Positions 1 to 12,344 of a DNA stretch of 64,000 bases are shown here, one piece after another; the first letter of the stretch is position 1, and every line of letters starts with the position of its first letter. The DNA is from Solanum dulcamara (lineage: Eukaryota > Streptophyta > Magnoliopsida > Solanales > Solanaceae). The position numbers and the translations under genes were made by a program. Location: positions 36,220,001 to 36,284,000 of the forward strand of contig NC_077243.1 of NCBI RefSeq assembly GCF_947179165.1. Reading direction: 5' to 3'. The notes under the pieces are model-generated. The model was not told the origin of the DNA, did not search any database, and saw nothing but the letters and a program-made list of their open reading frames with translations.

Positions 1-2050
1 ACTCACGGGGAGGAAAAAATGGTGACATGTGGCAGCAAGAGGGAGTTCCATGTGGCAATATTTGGAAGTGACATGTGGCAGCAGCTGAAGCAAGGGGTGG
101 GCCCCACATGACACGTGGCATCCCCTAAGTAGAGGAGGTGATGCGTTGGCCCACTAAGGGCTTGACACATGTCACCACTTAGGGGATGACACGTGTCACC
201 ACTTAGGGGATGACACATGTCACCCCCCCAAGGTGGACTATATATATATATATGTTTTATGACTTTCAACTCATCCTTATCCCATAAGTTACATCTTCAT
301 CCAAAAATTCAAGGAAAGAAGAGAGAAGAAACTCTAGCTAGAGAGAAAGAGAGAGCCTCAGATTTGGGGAGAAAAAAAGGGTGAGTTCTCCAATTTCGTT
401 CCGTGAATTAATTATATAGGGTATACCAAGAGGGTATTAAGGTTTTATTAATGTAAATTTATGGTTTCAAGAAGCCCTAAAAGGATAGAAAACAGCCACA
501 AAGTTTCAGCCGCGCTAGAAGAGCTTCCGAGGTGAGTTTTTGTGAGTTTCAGATAAGGTAAGGGTTTTACATTTAAATTGGAGTTTATGATGTTGTTATG
601 ATGTATATTACATGTATTTAATAATGCTAGAAGTGGAAAAATTTCATAAGAATTCTTCACGCTAAAAACAAACTAAATTGAAGTTAGAGTTAAATCGAAG
701 TGGAGTAGTGTGTTGTGATTGTGGTGCTGCGGTTGCAGCTGGTTTGATTGTGTGTTGCAGGTATGGAAAGTTTTCTAATAAGGGTTTGTTTTCTGCTGGT
801 TGCAGACACATGACCCTTCATTTCGTATGGTTAAAGGTTTTACGAAACAAAGGTTAAAAACTCTATTTTGGTATCGTAGTTTTGAGCGAGTTGGTTGGAG
901 TTTATATTGGGTAATGTTGAAGTGATTTTACTTGTATATATTCTGCTGTTTGTTGTTGTTGGTTTTCTATGGTAATTAAGGATGTAGTTGGAAGTTTGGA
1001 TAGGGCAAGTTATAGGGGAGATGCTGCCCGATTTCCGATAACTTTAGAACTAGTAATAAACTAGTCGAGGGAAATGGATAAGGAAACGATTCCTATGGTA
1101 CTTGGTTGTAGAGTTGGAAATTGGAAAGTGAAAGGTTATTAACCTTAGTATTTCTTTCATGTTAAATAGGTTCAAAAGACGACGAGGCAAATGTGGTTAA
1201 GAGTAATCCATAAAAGGTATGTGAAGCTACCTTCTTTCTTTTGGCATATTTTTGGCATAGGTATGTGAAGCTACCTTGTTTCTTTTGGCATGTATTAGAA
1301 TTAAGTAAGGATTAATATGAGATTTGGGGGTAATTCCATTCATAAGTCTTGATGGTGATTCATGATTCCTGTTCTTAGAAATTCCCAGTGGTTAATGTCC
1401 TTAACTTTTATAAGTTATTTTATATCGTCTTGATGCATGCCTATGATTTCTAAGGCTCTTTTGATATGATCAATAGTGATATTTGAGGAATGATTGATAT
1501 GACTATCGTCCAAATTTTCAAATGACAATTCATCTTTACTACTTCATTGAGTCTTTGACTATATTTTAAATTATATTTAGTTTCTCACTACTCCACCCGT
1601 GGATGCCTCAATGCTTCTTCTACTGAGCCCGGGCCAGGATATGTTATCAAGCGTACTTCTCTACATTATTCACGATGCCCCGATGTGAGGGGGCAGGTAT
1701 GACATGTACATGGGTTGTAGTGTAGTTGTGCCATGTACACATATGCTGATGTCAGATGATATGATATGATATGGCTATCCGATATGATATGATCTGTTAT
1801 GGAGATATTCTCTACTTCGGAGTATGTTGTGTTGTGGCACCAGTGACGGGAGGGTAACAACGTTTTGTTCACTGAGTCCCCTAATGGGGCCGAATATGAC
1901 ATATGTTTTTCCGCATGCATTATCTGTGTTTGTGATAAGTATTTTGACATTCTGGATATTTTGCTCATGTTTTGTACATTCTGTTCTGGTTATGACTTTA
2001 TTTATTAAAGTCCATGCTTTACATATCTTTCTACGGACAGCTTCTACAGA
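1..2050 (+). mobile_element. Family-alpha LTR fragment, truncated at both ends
   Basis: This stretch aligns by eye with the complete alpha LTR at 7519-11067. Shared landmarks are the short motifs acatgtggcag and acacatgtcacc near the start, the phrase around ggaggtgctgccc (here 1015-1040), the cgacgaggc segment (1175) and the repeated ggtatgtgaagct phrase. The 5' end lies outside the window. On the right it diverges near 2035-2060, well short of the LTR 3' terminus, and gamma-type sequence takes over, so this is a broken copy. Its short ORFs are unlikely to be genes. Boundary uncertainty is about 30 bp. Confidence 0.7.
241..254. repeat. Short AT microsatellite
   Basis: A run of alternating t and a inside the alpha LTR fragment. 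The other alpha copies have AT runs at the equivalent place (near 8184 and 53730), so this is a variable-length part of the LTR. Confidence 0.7.
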
Positions 2051-3840
2051 CTGTAAATGGTAGCCATCGGAAAAGTTTAGATATTTAAAATTTTCTAGTG
2101 TATAGGACAAGTCCTTGTATGGCCCGTAAAAGGGTCTACGGATTGTTGAAGGTCCTGTTGATCCAAAGTCCTAAAACTCCTACCTCAGTCATTCTACGAG
2201 CAGGGTCTACGATTCATAGAAGGGTCTATAGACCGTAGAAGGTTCCATAGAACTAAACTTGAAAAACCCTCAAGCTCCATTCAGTTTCCACGAGTGGCTT
2301 TTATATCCTGTAGAACATTGTACGCCCCGTAGATGGACTTACATATATGGCTTCTGTCTGTTTTAATGAAGGATATTTGGGTATTTTCCCATCCTTTCCT
2401 AGTCCAATACTCGATGTTTTGGGATATAATTAGGTTCTTTATCATTGTTATTTGACCCTTCTTCTCTTTATAATCACTCTCAAAACATAGAGCATGGTTT
2501 TAAGAGAAGAAAAGCTAGGGTTCAAGCATATTCTATATACCATAGAATGTTCAAAATGAGAAATGCTCATTATCAAAAGTTGTGATTGTCCATGTATTCC
2601 TTATTATTGTTTGTTGTTCATGCTTATTTTTCACATGAATCCTATTTGAGTTGTCGAAGGTTTTATATTTATATAAATTATGCATTGATTTCAGCTAAAG
2701 TAAAAGTATTTCAAAAGCTTATAGTAAATATAAAAGTTTTAAGGAAACTAAAGGCTTAAAATTGCATAACTTGTATTGAGAAAAGCATGTCTTTTAAAGA
2801 ATTGTCAGTTTGATAAAGGAATTTTCAGTAAATTAAAGTTGTACTCGAATAGGTTTGAAGAAAGTATTTTGAGCAACAGCTCTAAGTAACAGATTCTTAG
2901 TTTTTCGCTAAAGTGGGATATCTTTAAAGTTATTGAGCATAGCACATGTTTTGGGAGAAGTATTGAGCATCGATTTGGGTAAGAGTTAAGATAACTCAAA
3001 CCCCATAACCTGCACCACCAGCATATATGAGATCGTGTTGTTGATTCGAGCGACTCCTCACCCAGTCTCAAAAAAGGACTTTTTAGATGGTTCCAAAAGG
3101 TAAATTATTGTCCTATGCTATGGCAAGGTATAGGATGGCTCTGACAACGTGGTCAGAACATTGTATTATCACGAGGCTAATAGTGATGGTTATCGATTAG
3201 AGAAACACCCCAAGAAAAGTAAAAGTATATTATTTCAGTATTTGTTATTATTGCATATCTCAGTTGTGAAGTTTTACATATTTTCATTAAAATCATGTTT
3301 TACTCAGTAAAATTATTTTTAGCATTCCTTTCAACTTGAGTATTTAGTTCAGTTATGATTGCATTCATTTTTATTACCTACTGTACATTCTATGAACTGG
3401 CATGTTTTAATGCTGCATTATTTTATGATGCAGATGCAGGTACTCAAGATCATCAACAGGTGCTCCATTGAGATCATATTTTCTCAGCCTTTGGTTAGAT
3501 CACCTTGATTTTGGAAGACTCCTTTACAATTATTATTTTTATTACTTAGTAGTTTTTTTGAGGTAGCAGAGAAGTCTTGTCCCAACACCTATTCATAGCA
3601 TTAGAGGCTTCATAGACCAAATTATAGAGTAAATTTAGTTATTTTAGATTTATGCTTAAACCATTATTTCATACTATATTCAGATTATATTAAGACATTG
3701 CATGAATTTTGATTTAAAGTATCTTTAATTCTCATCATTTTAAAGCTTCTGCATTGAGTTTGAGTCTTCCACTAAGTAGTCATCCAGGCTAAGAGCTTTT
3801 TCTTGGGACCAGCAATGACTTCCGAGTAGACTTTAAGCAT
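2050..3840 (+). mobile_element. Family-gamma LTR fragment, 5'-truncated
   Basis: This matches the reverse complement of the gamma solo LTR at 12345-44504. Shared points are the cccgtaa/ctacgg-rich block at 2110-2340, the aactcaaacccc segment near 2990, the gatgcaggtactcaag-like segment near 3430 and the cttgggaccagcaatg phrase near 3803. The first ~500 bp of the LTR are missing, replaced by the alpha fragment on the left. On the right the match fades near 3840, before a recognisable TG...CA end. No coding capacity is evident. Confidence 0.6.
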
Positions 3841-3975
3841 GGTAGTGTTCCTGGTGGTCGTGGAATTGGTTGTGATGGTTGTGTAAGTGATGTTGGTGAT
3901 ATTGGTGGTTCTAGTATTGCTGGTGGTCATGGTGCTATTGTTGATGATGATGGTGTTGGTGGTGGTGAATTTTCT
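3836..3975 (+). repeat. Imperfect GGT-rich trinucleotide tract
   Basis: A tract of repeated ggt, gtt and gat triplets that reads as Gly/Asp-rich residues in one plus frame and as Thr/Asn-rich residues on the minus strand. It lies at the gamma/epsilon boundary. It could be a low-complexity segment of the epsilon polyprotein or a simple repeat. I recognise no domain. Confidence 0.45.
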
Positions 3976-4197
3976 CTTAGTGTCCATGATATTAGAATGC
4001 AATTTTCTCTAATTAGTAAGAATGTTCAACGTCCTCTAGAGACTCCCTACACCTTGGGTAAATATTGAATTATTGATGTTAGTACCTCTAAGGTGCGAAA
4101 GAGTGGCTAGTGATTTCATGGCCAATTGAAGATATGGCTCAATATCATTTGCAGTTGTGTGCACATATCATCAAATATTTTTGATATACCCCTATTC

Positions 4198-4335
4198 TGA
4201 GCTAAGATGATTGCCAGTCTACTTGAAGGCATTCCCATGAATGTCTATCACTACATAATGAATGAGCTCAAGGAGTACTTAAACCAAGATATCCCAACTG
4301 GAAAACTGTATCATCCCTTAAAAATGAAAGGTTAA
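4198..4335 (+). pseudogene. Remnant resembling the plant transposon-protein domain of gypsy elements
   Basis: The plus frame reads about 45 codons (AKMIASLLEGIPMNVYHYIM and onward) before a stop. The pattern of a small hydrophobic segment, IP-N-V, then a charged helix resembles the 'putative plant transposon protein' segment found in Tat/Athila-type polyproteins. A downstream stretch (about 4500-4620) is lysine/glutamate-rich and helix-prone. The region has frameshifts and stops and is not functional. The family call is tentative and rests on residue pattern only. Confidence 0.3.
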
Positions 4336-6689
4336 GGTGTTGTGTGGAAAAGTAAAAAGGCAAAGTTGAATAGAAGTATAGAGCATGGTTGTTCATCTCA
4401 AACTCCACTACCAAAATGACCCTTTCGAGCATTTTTTCCCAATTGGATACTATTTGATATTTGGTATCTAACTTGTCTAGCGAGCCTTCACAAGTGGATA
4501 CTTTACCAAAAAGAAATGAAAGAATACGTTGATACTCAAAAGAAGCAAGGTGAAACCATTACCAAAATGGAAGCTTTGATGAGCATGCTTGAAAAGGCCT
4601 GTAAGTTCGGCCAAAGCACATGCTACTCTCCAATACAAATTTAAAGAGGAGAAGGAAAAAAAAGAAGAAAGGGAAGTTGATGGTAAAGATGTGGTGTGGC
4701 ATTGAGTCAATATTCAAGTGGGGCCAATCAAACAAGAATATTTCCACTGCCAATACAAATGATAATGAGTTGTACTTCTTCCTATTTGAGGAAAAGGATA
4801 ATGATGATGAGGACGAGGAACACTTCTTATCCTAGATATACACAATGCCACAAGTTTGCTAGCCTGATGAGACTTTAGGTAGCCTTTTTTATATGTTTTT
4901 ATTTCTTTTTTCATGGTGCATTGGGGACAATGCATTCATTTAATTCGGGCGTGGTAGCATTTAGGTTTTTTTATTTATGTTTTGGAAAATGGTTCTCTTA
5001 TTGGGTTGTTTTGATGATTTTTGTTGGATGATGTGCCATTGTTGGGCTGTTTAGTAATTATGGATGCGTTTGAATTTGTGTTATTTTTTTATTTCTCTAT
5101 GTGGTTTTTATTTTTGTTTTTTAGCTTTTTATTTTTATTTTATAATGCTGATTTAGTGGCGGTTCCTAATGTTGGATAGAGTGACAACTTTATTAAGGGA
5201 AAAACCATTGTGTGGTTATGAAAATATGCATGGGGTATTTGTGTGGTGAAGTATGAGTAGCCACATCTTGAAAGAATGCATGAAGTCACCCAATGATTGA
5301 GTGGGTGAGACCTTCCTTAAGGGTAAATCGTACTCTTCTTGGGAAGATGTGATTTGATTCGTACTATCAAAGTAGCCTTTCAATGTGATTGAAAAAGTGA
5401 GTACCCCTCAAACTTTTGCAAAAGAAATGCATTGAGATTAATTTTATGAAAACTCTTGTAATTCTTTTTATGAGTATTGACTCATTAGTAATTTTAAAAG
5501 TGATGCTTTGTGCTCTTATGAAAGGATGTGAAAATTGAACCATCTTCATTAATGCAATTCATGTATGGTAAGGTTGTAAAATAAATTCTTTTGTTTGCTT
5601 GTGCCATCTAAAATTTGTGTGGTTAGTCTTTTCATATGGTCTTGATTACTTTTGATTAGGAAAATGAACTCAGACCTTCTTTTAGATTCTTAGAAACTCA
5701 CTTGATCGAGAAAAAACCTACTATTACACTAAATTATATCCCTAGTTGTCCCCTTTTGATACTAATATCATTTCTTTGGAAATCAAATCACAACCCTTAT
5801 CCTTTTTAAGAAAAAATGAATTCTCTCTTGAACTTTTCCCTTTTTGAACTCTAAAAGAAATTGTAAAATGAGGCTAAAAGCCTTAGTTAGGGGTGATAAA
5901 AATTGTGAAGAGGAGATGCAAACCACATAGTACTTGTATTGAGTAAGAAAAGAATAAGTCAAGGAAAGGAGCAATATGGACTAAAGAAAGAAATGAAAAG
6001 AAGCATGAAAAGTAAAAGAAAAAAATTCCTTCAAGAATGTGAAATTGTTACATGCAGGGAATTTTGTGAGAACTTAAATAGAAGAGTGTGATTTGAAACC
6101 AAAATGAAGGAAAATGGTAGAAAGCAAATGAAAGGTGTATGTAGAGTTAAATGAGGGTGTAGTCACTTGTACCAAAATTTTATCCTAACCTTCCTAAGCC
6201 TACATTATGAGCTTGATAAATACCATTTATGATTCCTGGTCGATTGTTTTTGAGTCATTATTGATTGAAAATAAGGACAAGCATATGGTTTGATAATTGT
6301 AAGGATGATAAGTGCTTTGTGAGTATGAGACATTCTTTCTTGTGAGGGAATGAGAATTAAGATAGTGGTGAGGTTAACAATCCGATATTGAGCCAAACGT
6401 GCATGAAAAGAAACTAATGAGTGTGAAGTATTTCTTGAGAATGGGTTGTTGTCACTTGATCATTCTAGTTTAAATGTGGTGCATCCTTGAAAATGAGTTT
6501 TAAAAATAAGGAGGGGGGCACCGAAAAATAATTTTGCATGAAAATAGGCTAATTGCTAGTACCAATAAAAGTAATGTTCCTTATGCTTGATTGTTATGTG
6601 TGAAAGCAAAATCATAATGCTGAGTTATGTGCTGAAAAGATCATATCTCCATGTGCTTTGATTATGATTTTGCTTGAGGGCAAGAAAAG

Positions 6690-6711
6690 GATTAAGTTGG
6701 GGGGGGAGGGG
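6690..6711 (+). other. Polypurine tract of the epsilon element
   Basis: Purine-rich run (aagttgggggggg then agggg) directly abutting the LTR start TGATAACTGG at 6712. A PPT at this position primes plus-strand DNA synthesis, and it marks the following LTR as the 3' LTR. Confidence 0.7.
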
Positions 6712-9700
6712 TGATAACTGGTGAATTTACCACATATTTATAGATTTTTTCTTGTGAATCTTTACTTTCTTATCATCAAAAGAGACTATTTATATGTGTA
6801 TTGTGTGTATTTCAAGTGAAGAGCTCTAAAAGCAGGATTGACGTGGAAAGAATCCAAAAAGGAGTTCAAAAGAGAAGAAAATACAGGGACTAAAGTCCTA
6901 GGTCATTCGCACTTGTGAAAGAGGAACCACACCTATGAGCTTACACCGGTGAAAGAAAAGACACATCTGTGAAAGAGAGACTATTCCACAGGAGCCGTAC
7001 CAATTAGAGATAAGTTGCACCTGTAATGCCACTTCCATAAAACATTTGTCTCTCCTGCGAGAATCAAAGAATAGAGGACCTCCGCACTTGCGAGGATTGA
7101 TACACAACAATGATAGTCGCACTTGCGACCAAGTTACCGCACTTGAACTTGATGTGCTACATTATTGCCCAATGATGTCTTTGCACACTTGGAAACCTCA
7201 ATCCGAATAAAAGGCATCTCAATCCTTTTGAAACTCATAACTGACTTATCAATCACTTATCGTTGATCAAAAAATCCTAATTTGGGAGCAAAAATCCACC
7301 ACTCAACTTGAAGAGTGAAGATTGCGAGCTTAAATGTGTAAATTTTAAGATCTTTCTTCAACTCATGGTTTTGATTGATTATTCATAGTTGTAGTGTTTC
7401 TAGTTTTCAGATTTGGATATTGTGTTAGCGATAAACAATATTTAAATTTTGATTCTTTCTTTATGATTTTGTAATTAATTGAATATTATCTTGTTTATGT
7501 TATGAGTCTTTGATTCTCTGTTACACCCCACACTCTTAAGCTCGGAATGCCTCCTAAGCTTCTTAGAAGTTATCATGTGAGCCACATAAGCTACGACACT
7601 ATCAAACAACTCTAAGGAAGGGAGAATGTGATACTCAATAGTAGGGAAGGTTGGAAATAGGTCATGAGAAGTCGGAAGGAGTTAGAGGACAAGTAATGAG
7701 TCGTAGGACTCAACTTACGTGTGTAAGCCATCACTTCGGAGGTCTTATATACTTAAGCTACTTAAGTACATGCCGATCTTACATAAGAAGGATTACATAG
7801 GTCCTTAAAGTAAGACGAGATTATGAACCCACGAAGAAGAAGTAAGAAAGTGATGCACCTACTTGTATTAAGTAGGTGATGCACCTACTTGACACATGGA
7901 AGCACGTGAGAGGTACACATGGCAGCATATGGGAGTGACACATGGCAGCGAGAGGGGGCGACACGTGGAAGCAAGAGAAGGCGCCATGTGGCAACCTAGG
8001 AAGGTGATACGTGGAAGCAAGTGACCCACCTGCTTGGGGTCAAGTAGGTGACCCACCTACTTGGGGATGGGCCCCACTAAGGACACATGGCAGCCCCTAA
8101 TTGGCTGCATGGACGTGGTGGCCCAATGGAGGCTGGCACGTGTCACCCTTAGGGGATGACACATGTCACCTTTTGGGGAGACATATATATACATGTGGGA
8201 TGACTCTTAAGTCATTCCTTATCAAATTATTGAGCTGAAGCTGAAATTTAGAGAAAGCAAAGGAAAAGAAACTAGAAGTCTAAGAGAGAGTACCTACGGT
8301 AACTAAGGAAAAAAAGGGTAAGTCCTCCAATTTTTCTCTGCGAATTAATTATCTAAGGTGTTCCTCAAGTACATGGAGATTTATATATATATATATCTTA
8401 CAGTGCCTACGGAATCAGTTCTTCAGCCGTACACATGGAAAAAATAAGAGAAAGTTGAAAGAAAAACTTGGAGAACCAAGGAGAGGGGCTGCGTGTTTGG
8501 CTACCTTGAGGTAAGCCTCCAACTTTGTCTCTGTGAATTAATTATTTAAGGTATAATATGGTGATATGATGGTGTTTAATAACAAGAAATTTCAATTCGG
8601 GACAGTGAAGAAGGGATACAAATAGTCCGCAAAAGTTTCAGCACGACAAGGAATTTCCGAGGCTAGTTTGGCGAGTTTTGGCCAATTTCGGGTAAGGTAA
8701 GACCTTTACCTTCAATTTGGAGCTTATGGTGTTGTTATGAAGTTTGTTACACATTGTTTAAGTGGATGGAAATATGAAAATTCCATAAATATGCTCGACG
8801 ATTCAAAACAAACTAAATTGGAGTCGCTATAGTTAAGTTGTAGTCGAAGCAAGGTGTTGCGCTTGTGGTGTGCTGATGAAGGTGTGTGGGGGTGTGTTTC
8901 AGGGACTAAAAGTATTCTAAAAGAGGTGTGGGTACTTCTGATTTCATCCACACGACCCCTCATTTTGTATAATTAAAGGTTTTGCGAAATAAAGACTAGA
9001 AACCCTATTTTAGTATCGTAATTTTCAGCAAGTTGGTTGGAGCTTATGTTATGTAATGTTGCCATGCTTTATTTGTATATGAGCTGCAGGTTGTTGTTTT
9101 TGGTTGGCTGTAGTGGTTAGGTATCTAATTGGAAATTCGGATAGGGCATGTTATAGGGGAGGTGCTGCCCAATTTTCATTAACTCCTTCACTAGCTAAAG
9201 AACTAGTCGAGAAGACGAGCAAGGAAATGAGTTCTATAAATACTCGTGTGCAACTTAAGATGCTGAAAAGTCAGGGATGGTTGATATTCATATTTATTCT
9301 ATGTTGAATAGGTTCAAAGGACGACGAGGCGAACATGATAAAGAGTAACTCGTAAGAGGTATGTGAAGCTTTCTCTTGGCATGTTTTTGGCATAGGCATG
9401 ATCTATCTTTCTTTTCTTTATGCATGCCTTAGCCGTAAGTGAATTATATGTGAAATGTGGGGATAATTTCATTCCCATAACTCCAAGTACGCCTCATAAT
9501 CCCTATCCACTGCTTGGTATTGGAACTTCTGCAAGAATTGAGTATTGCCCCGTTAAGGCTTCTACGTGTTAAAAAGTAGTGTGTGGAAAGCTATCTCTCC
9601 TTTCTCTTAATATGTACTTGGCATAAAAAAGAGATTATGATGCCATAGTTTTTTACCGAGCCCCAGGATGGGCCGGGTATGAAATATATAAATGATGACC

Positions 9701-11754
9701 ACCTGAAGGGAAGTACAGACTAAATATAGCTTATTCTCTTTCTTTTTTGGCATGTCCTAGTTGTAAGTTAACTATGATATGAGCTCTGGGGTAATTCCAT
9801 TCTTAAGAATATCTTATTTACTTCTGAATATTGAACTCCTATAGTAGTTGAGCTATTTCCCTGGAAACTTCTATATGTTAAAGAGGTACCAAATGTACAG
9901 GCTCCAAGTCGTAAAGACTATATGATAACAAGTGTTTCTGATTCCATAAGCGACTTGGCCTTACGTTGGTACATGTATAGGGTCCCCGAGGTTACAATTG
10001 GTATAGCCCATAATGGCATTTAAAGGGTACTCAAGATGACTACACTACTACTCGGGTCCTCAGGCAAAAGCTTAACTTTCTTATTCTGTCGAGTTTCTGA
10101 TAATGGTTTAAATTGTATATAGTTACTCACTACTCTACTCATGAATACTGTAACCCTTCTATCACTAAGTCCCAGGACAGAGTATGTTCTCGTGCATAAT
10201 TCACTGCATTATCTATCGAGTCCCTCACTAAAGGGCCGGGTACACTATATGAGGACATGATAATGCAATGACACGAAAAACTCACAGCGTCCCTCACTAG
10301 GGGGACGAGTACATATGTATATATATGATGATGTGTTGTAATAAGGTGGTGATGGTACTAGGACTATGATGGTCCTACAGATATGATTCACCGAATCCTT
10401 GATGGGGACGGCTATATTATATAATTTGAGCATGCATACTTTTATGATTCACTGAGTATAGGTACATGTTTCTGATTTGATGTTTTATCCCTTGCTTTTC
10501 TATTTCAGATATACTTCCAATTATTTTATGTTATTTTTACATACTCAGTACATATGTCATACTGACCCCCTTTTCTTGGGGGGATGCGTTCATGCCCGTA
10601 GGTATAGATATAGGTTTTCGGAGTCCATCAGCTTAGGATTCTATTCAGCTCAGCTGGAAGAGGCTCCATTATTTCAGAGCCAGGTTTTTGGTACTGGCTG
10701 CTGATGTATATCTTTGTTTTATTGTTCAGGGGTACGACGGGGGCCCTATCCCGCCATATATTATCATTGATATTTTTAGAGGTATGCAGACATGTATATG
10801 TGGGTTGTGTATGTCAGTTTGTTTCAGCTGAGTCTATATGATGTATTGAACATGTTATTATATTGCGGCAGCCTTGTCGGCGTGCGTGCCCATTCAGGAT
10901 GTGATACAAATAAAAGAGGCTACAGGTTTATGGAAATATTATCAACCAATAGGGTTCTGATGCACGTTACAATGTTGTTTATAGTTCGACTTGACCACAA
11001 TTGATAAATGTGTATACAAGGGTTCAGGTTAAACTCCAATCGCGGCCTACGGGGTTGGGTTATGACATTCTCTAATTGATATCATGCTTTAATTGATTTC
11101 CAATGGAGTAATCAACCCAAGTACTTGCCTATTTACCTTGATTTTGCTTGAGAAATAGGATTCAGTGTAGATAAGATTGATTAGCATGATTTGAGAATTG
11201 GTTTGGCTAGTGGACTAGAGCTCAGGAAAGTCTAGATCTAGGTCTAACTCTCACCTTAGGATTTGAGTGAGGGATAGGATAATCTTAGTATTGCAATATT
11301 GGGTTGCTTAATTTGTTATGCTTGCTAATTTTGGAAGAATTAGTCAAAATATATTTTCTTGTGATCTTGAGATACAAGTAAGTACTTGAGAATCCTAGGC
11401 AGAGTTGACTTGCCCATGATTATCTTGATAATGTATGGTTATTTGTTGTACACTGTTTAAGCTTGAATTGAATCCCCATTCCCAAATCTATTTGTTATCC
11501 TTGGGTAAAAGGTCTTTGACCAATATATCATTTATTTTTATTATCATAGTTTAGTGTTTGTCCCTTATTTGAACCCCCCCTCCATAAATAAATACTTGTA
11601 TTCATTGTTCAGATTAAATTTGTTGCTTGTAATTATTTATCCTTTCAATCACCCTTACATTGTTGTGGAATTTTAACCCGACCTCATAATTTGTGTGTTA
11701 TTTTGCATACGTCCGCCCATATTTCTAATTTGGGAGTGTAGTTGAGTGTTATCA
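6712..11754 (+). mobile_element. 3' LTR of family epsilon, split by an alpha solo LTR
   Basis: The LTR begins TGATAAC and ends GTTATCA, a 7-bp terminal inverted repeat. Without the 7519-11072 insertion and its duplicated target it is about 1.49 kb. A PPT abuts it on the left. The matching 5' LTR is not in the window, so the 5-bp target duplication (ataag would follow at 11755) cannot be checked. The right arm (11073-11754) is AT-rich and has no coding sequence. Confidence 0.7.
7519..11067 (+). mobile_element. Complete solo LTR, family alpha (3,549 bp)
   Basis: It starts TGTTACACCCC and ends GGGTTATGACA, with TG...CA termini. It is flanked on both sides by the same 5-bp duplication ttctc (7514-7518 and 11068-11072). 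There is no internal region, PBS or PPT, so it is a solo LTR left by LTR-LTR recombination. Short imperfect repeats of the type ccctcacta-gggcc occur at about 10150-10410, and in the minus-strand alpha copy the equivalent region is expanded into a minisatellite. Short ORFs inside are not supported as genes. Confidence 0.9.
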
Positions 11755-12344
11755 ATAAGCTTAGAAGGTACAATTGTGTGCAATTAAAATGAAAATAACC
11801 CAAATGGACCCCCATAAGTATGATGAGTACATAAAAGGGACACAATTAATTTTAATTGATAATAGACAAGTTCCAAAAATAGAGTCACCAAAATTCGAAC
11901 CTCAAACCATAACTAAGGCACTCAAATAACCCTAATTCAAACATAAGGTCAAGAGCTAGGTATGGACCTTGAATAGCGACTAATACATTCTGAGAGCTCC
12001 ATAATCACATGTTCATCATCAATTGAGTTAAAACCGTAGAATGAAACCATTTTCTGAGTCACAAGGATCTACTTTAACTCGATACGCATGACCTACTACA
12101 AAGTAACCAATAAGGCCCAAAATCACAACAAAAACATGCCAGTGTAAGGAAATTATGGATGATAGTCTAATAAGAGCAAAGTTGTCATCAAGTTAAGACT
12201 TTCACTATCAGACTCAACGCTGCTACACTAGTCTACAAGGACCTAGTACCAACCAAATCGACGTCAAAGGGCTTCAAACCAAAGACAATCACTGGCTTAC
12301 ATATAGGCTAAGGTCATGAATAAATCACAAGTATCAATACAAAA
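11755..12344. other. Unclassified intergenic or repeat DNA
   Basis: AT-rich sequence between the epsilon LTR and the inverted gamma LTR. The gamma solo LTR carries near-matching flanks (caaaa at 12340-12344, caata at 44505-44509), so this segment was once contiguous with 44505-44933. I see no ORF, RNA gene or recognisable repeat in it. Confidence 0.4.

Larger units (their letters stand above)
3841..6711 (+). mobile_element. Internal 3' region of a Tat/Athila-like gypsy element (family epsilon)
   Basis: This sequence lies immediately upstream of a purine-rich PPT and a TGATAAC LTR. It is mostly AT-rich without long ORFs. Long non-coding 3' segments and a closing phrase of the type gagggcaag...aagttgggg are typical of Tat/Athila lineages of plant Ty3/gypsy elements. 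Only one peptide-like segment is recognisable (4198-4335). RT and integrase are absent, so the 5' part of the element was lost or lies outside the window. The lineage assignment is inference. Confidence 0.5.

Noticed and set aside
1775..2110. 111-codon minus-strand frame
   Set aside because: It lies in alpha/gamma LTR sequence, spans the joint and has no domain.
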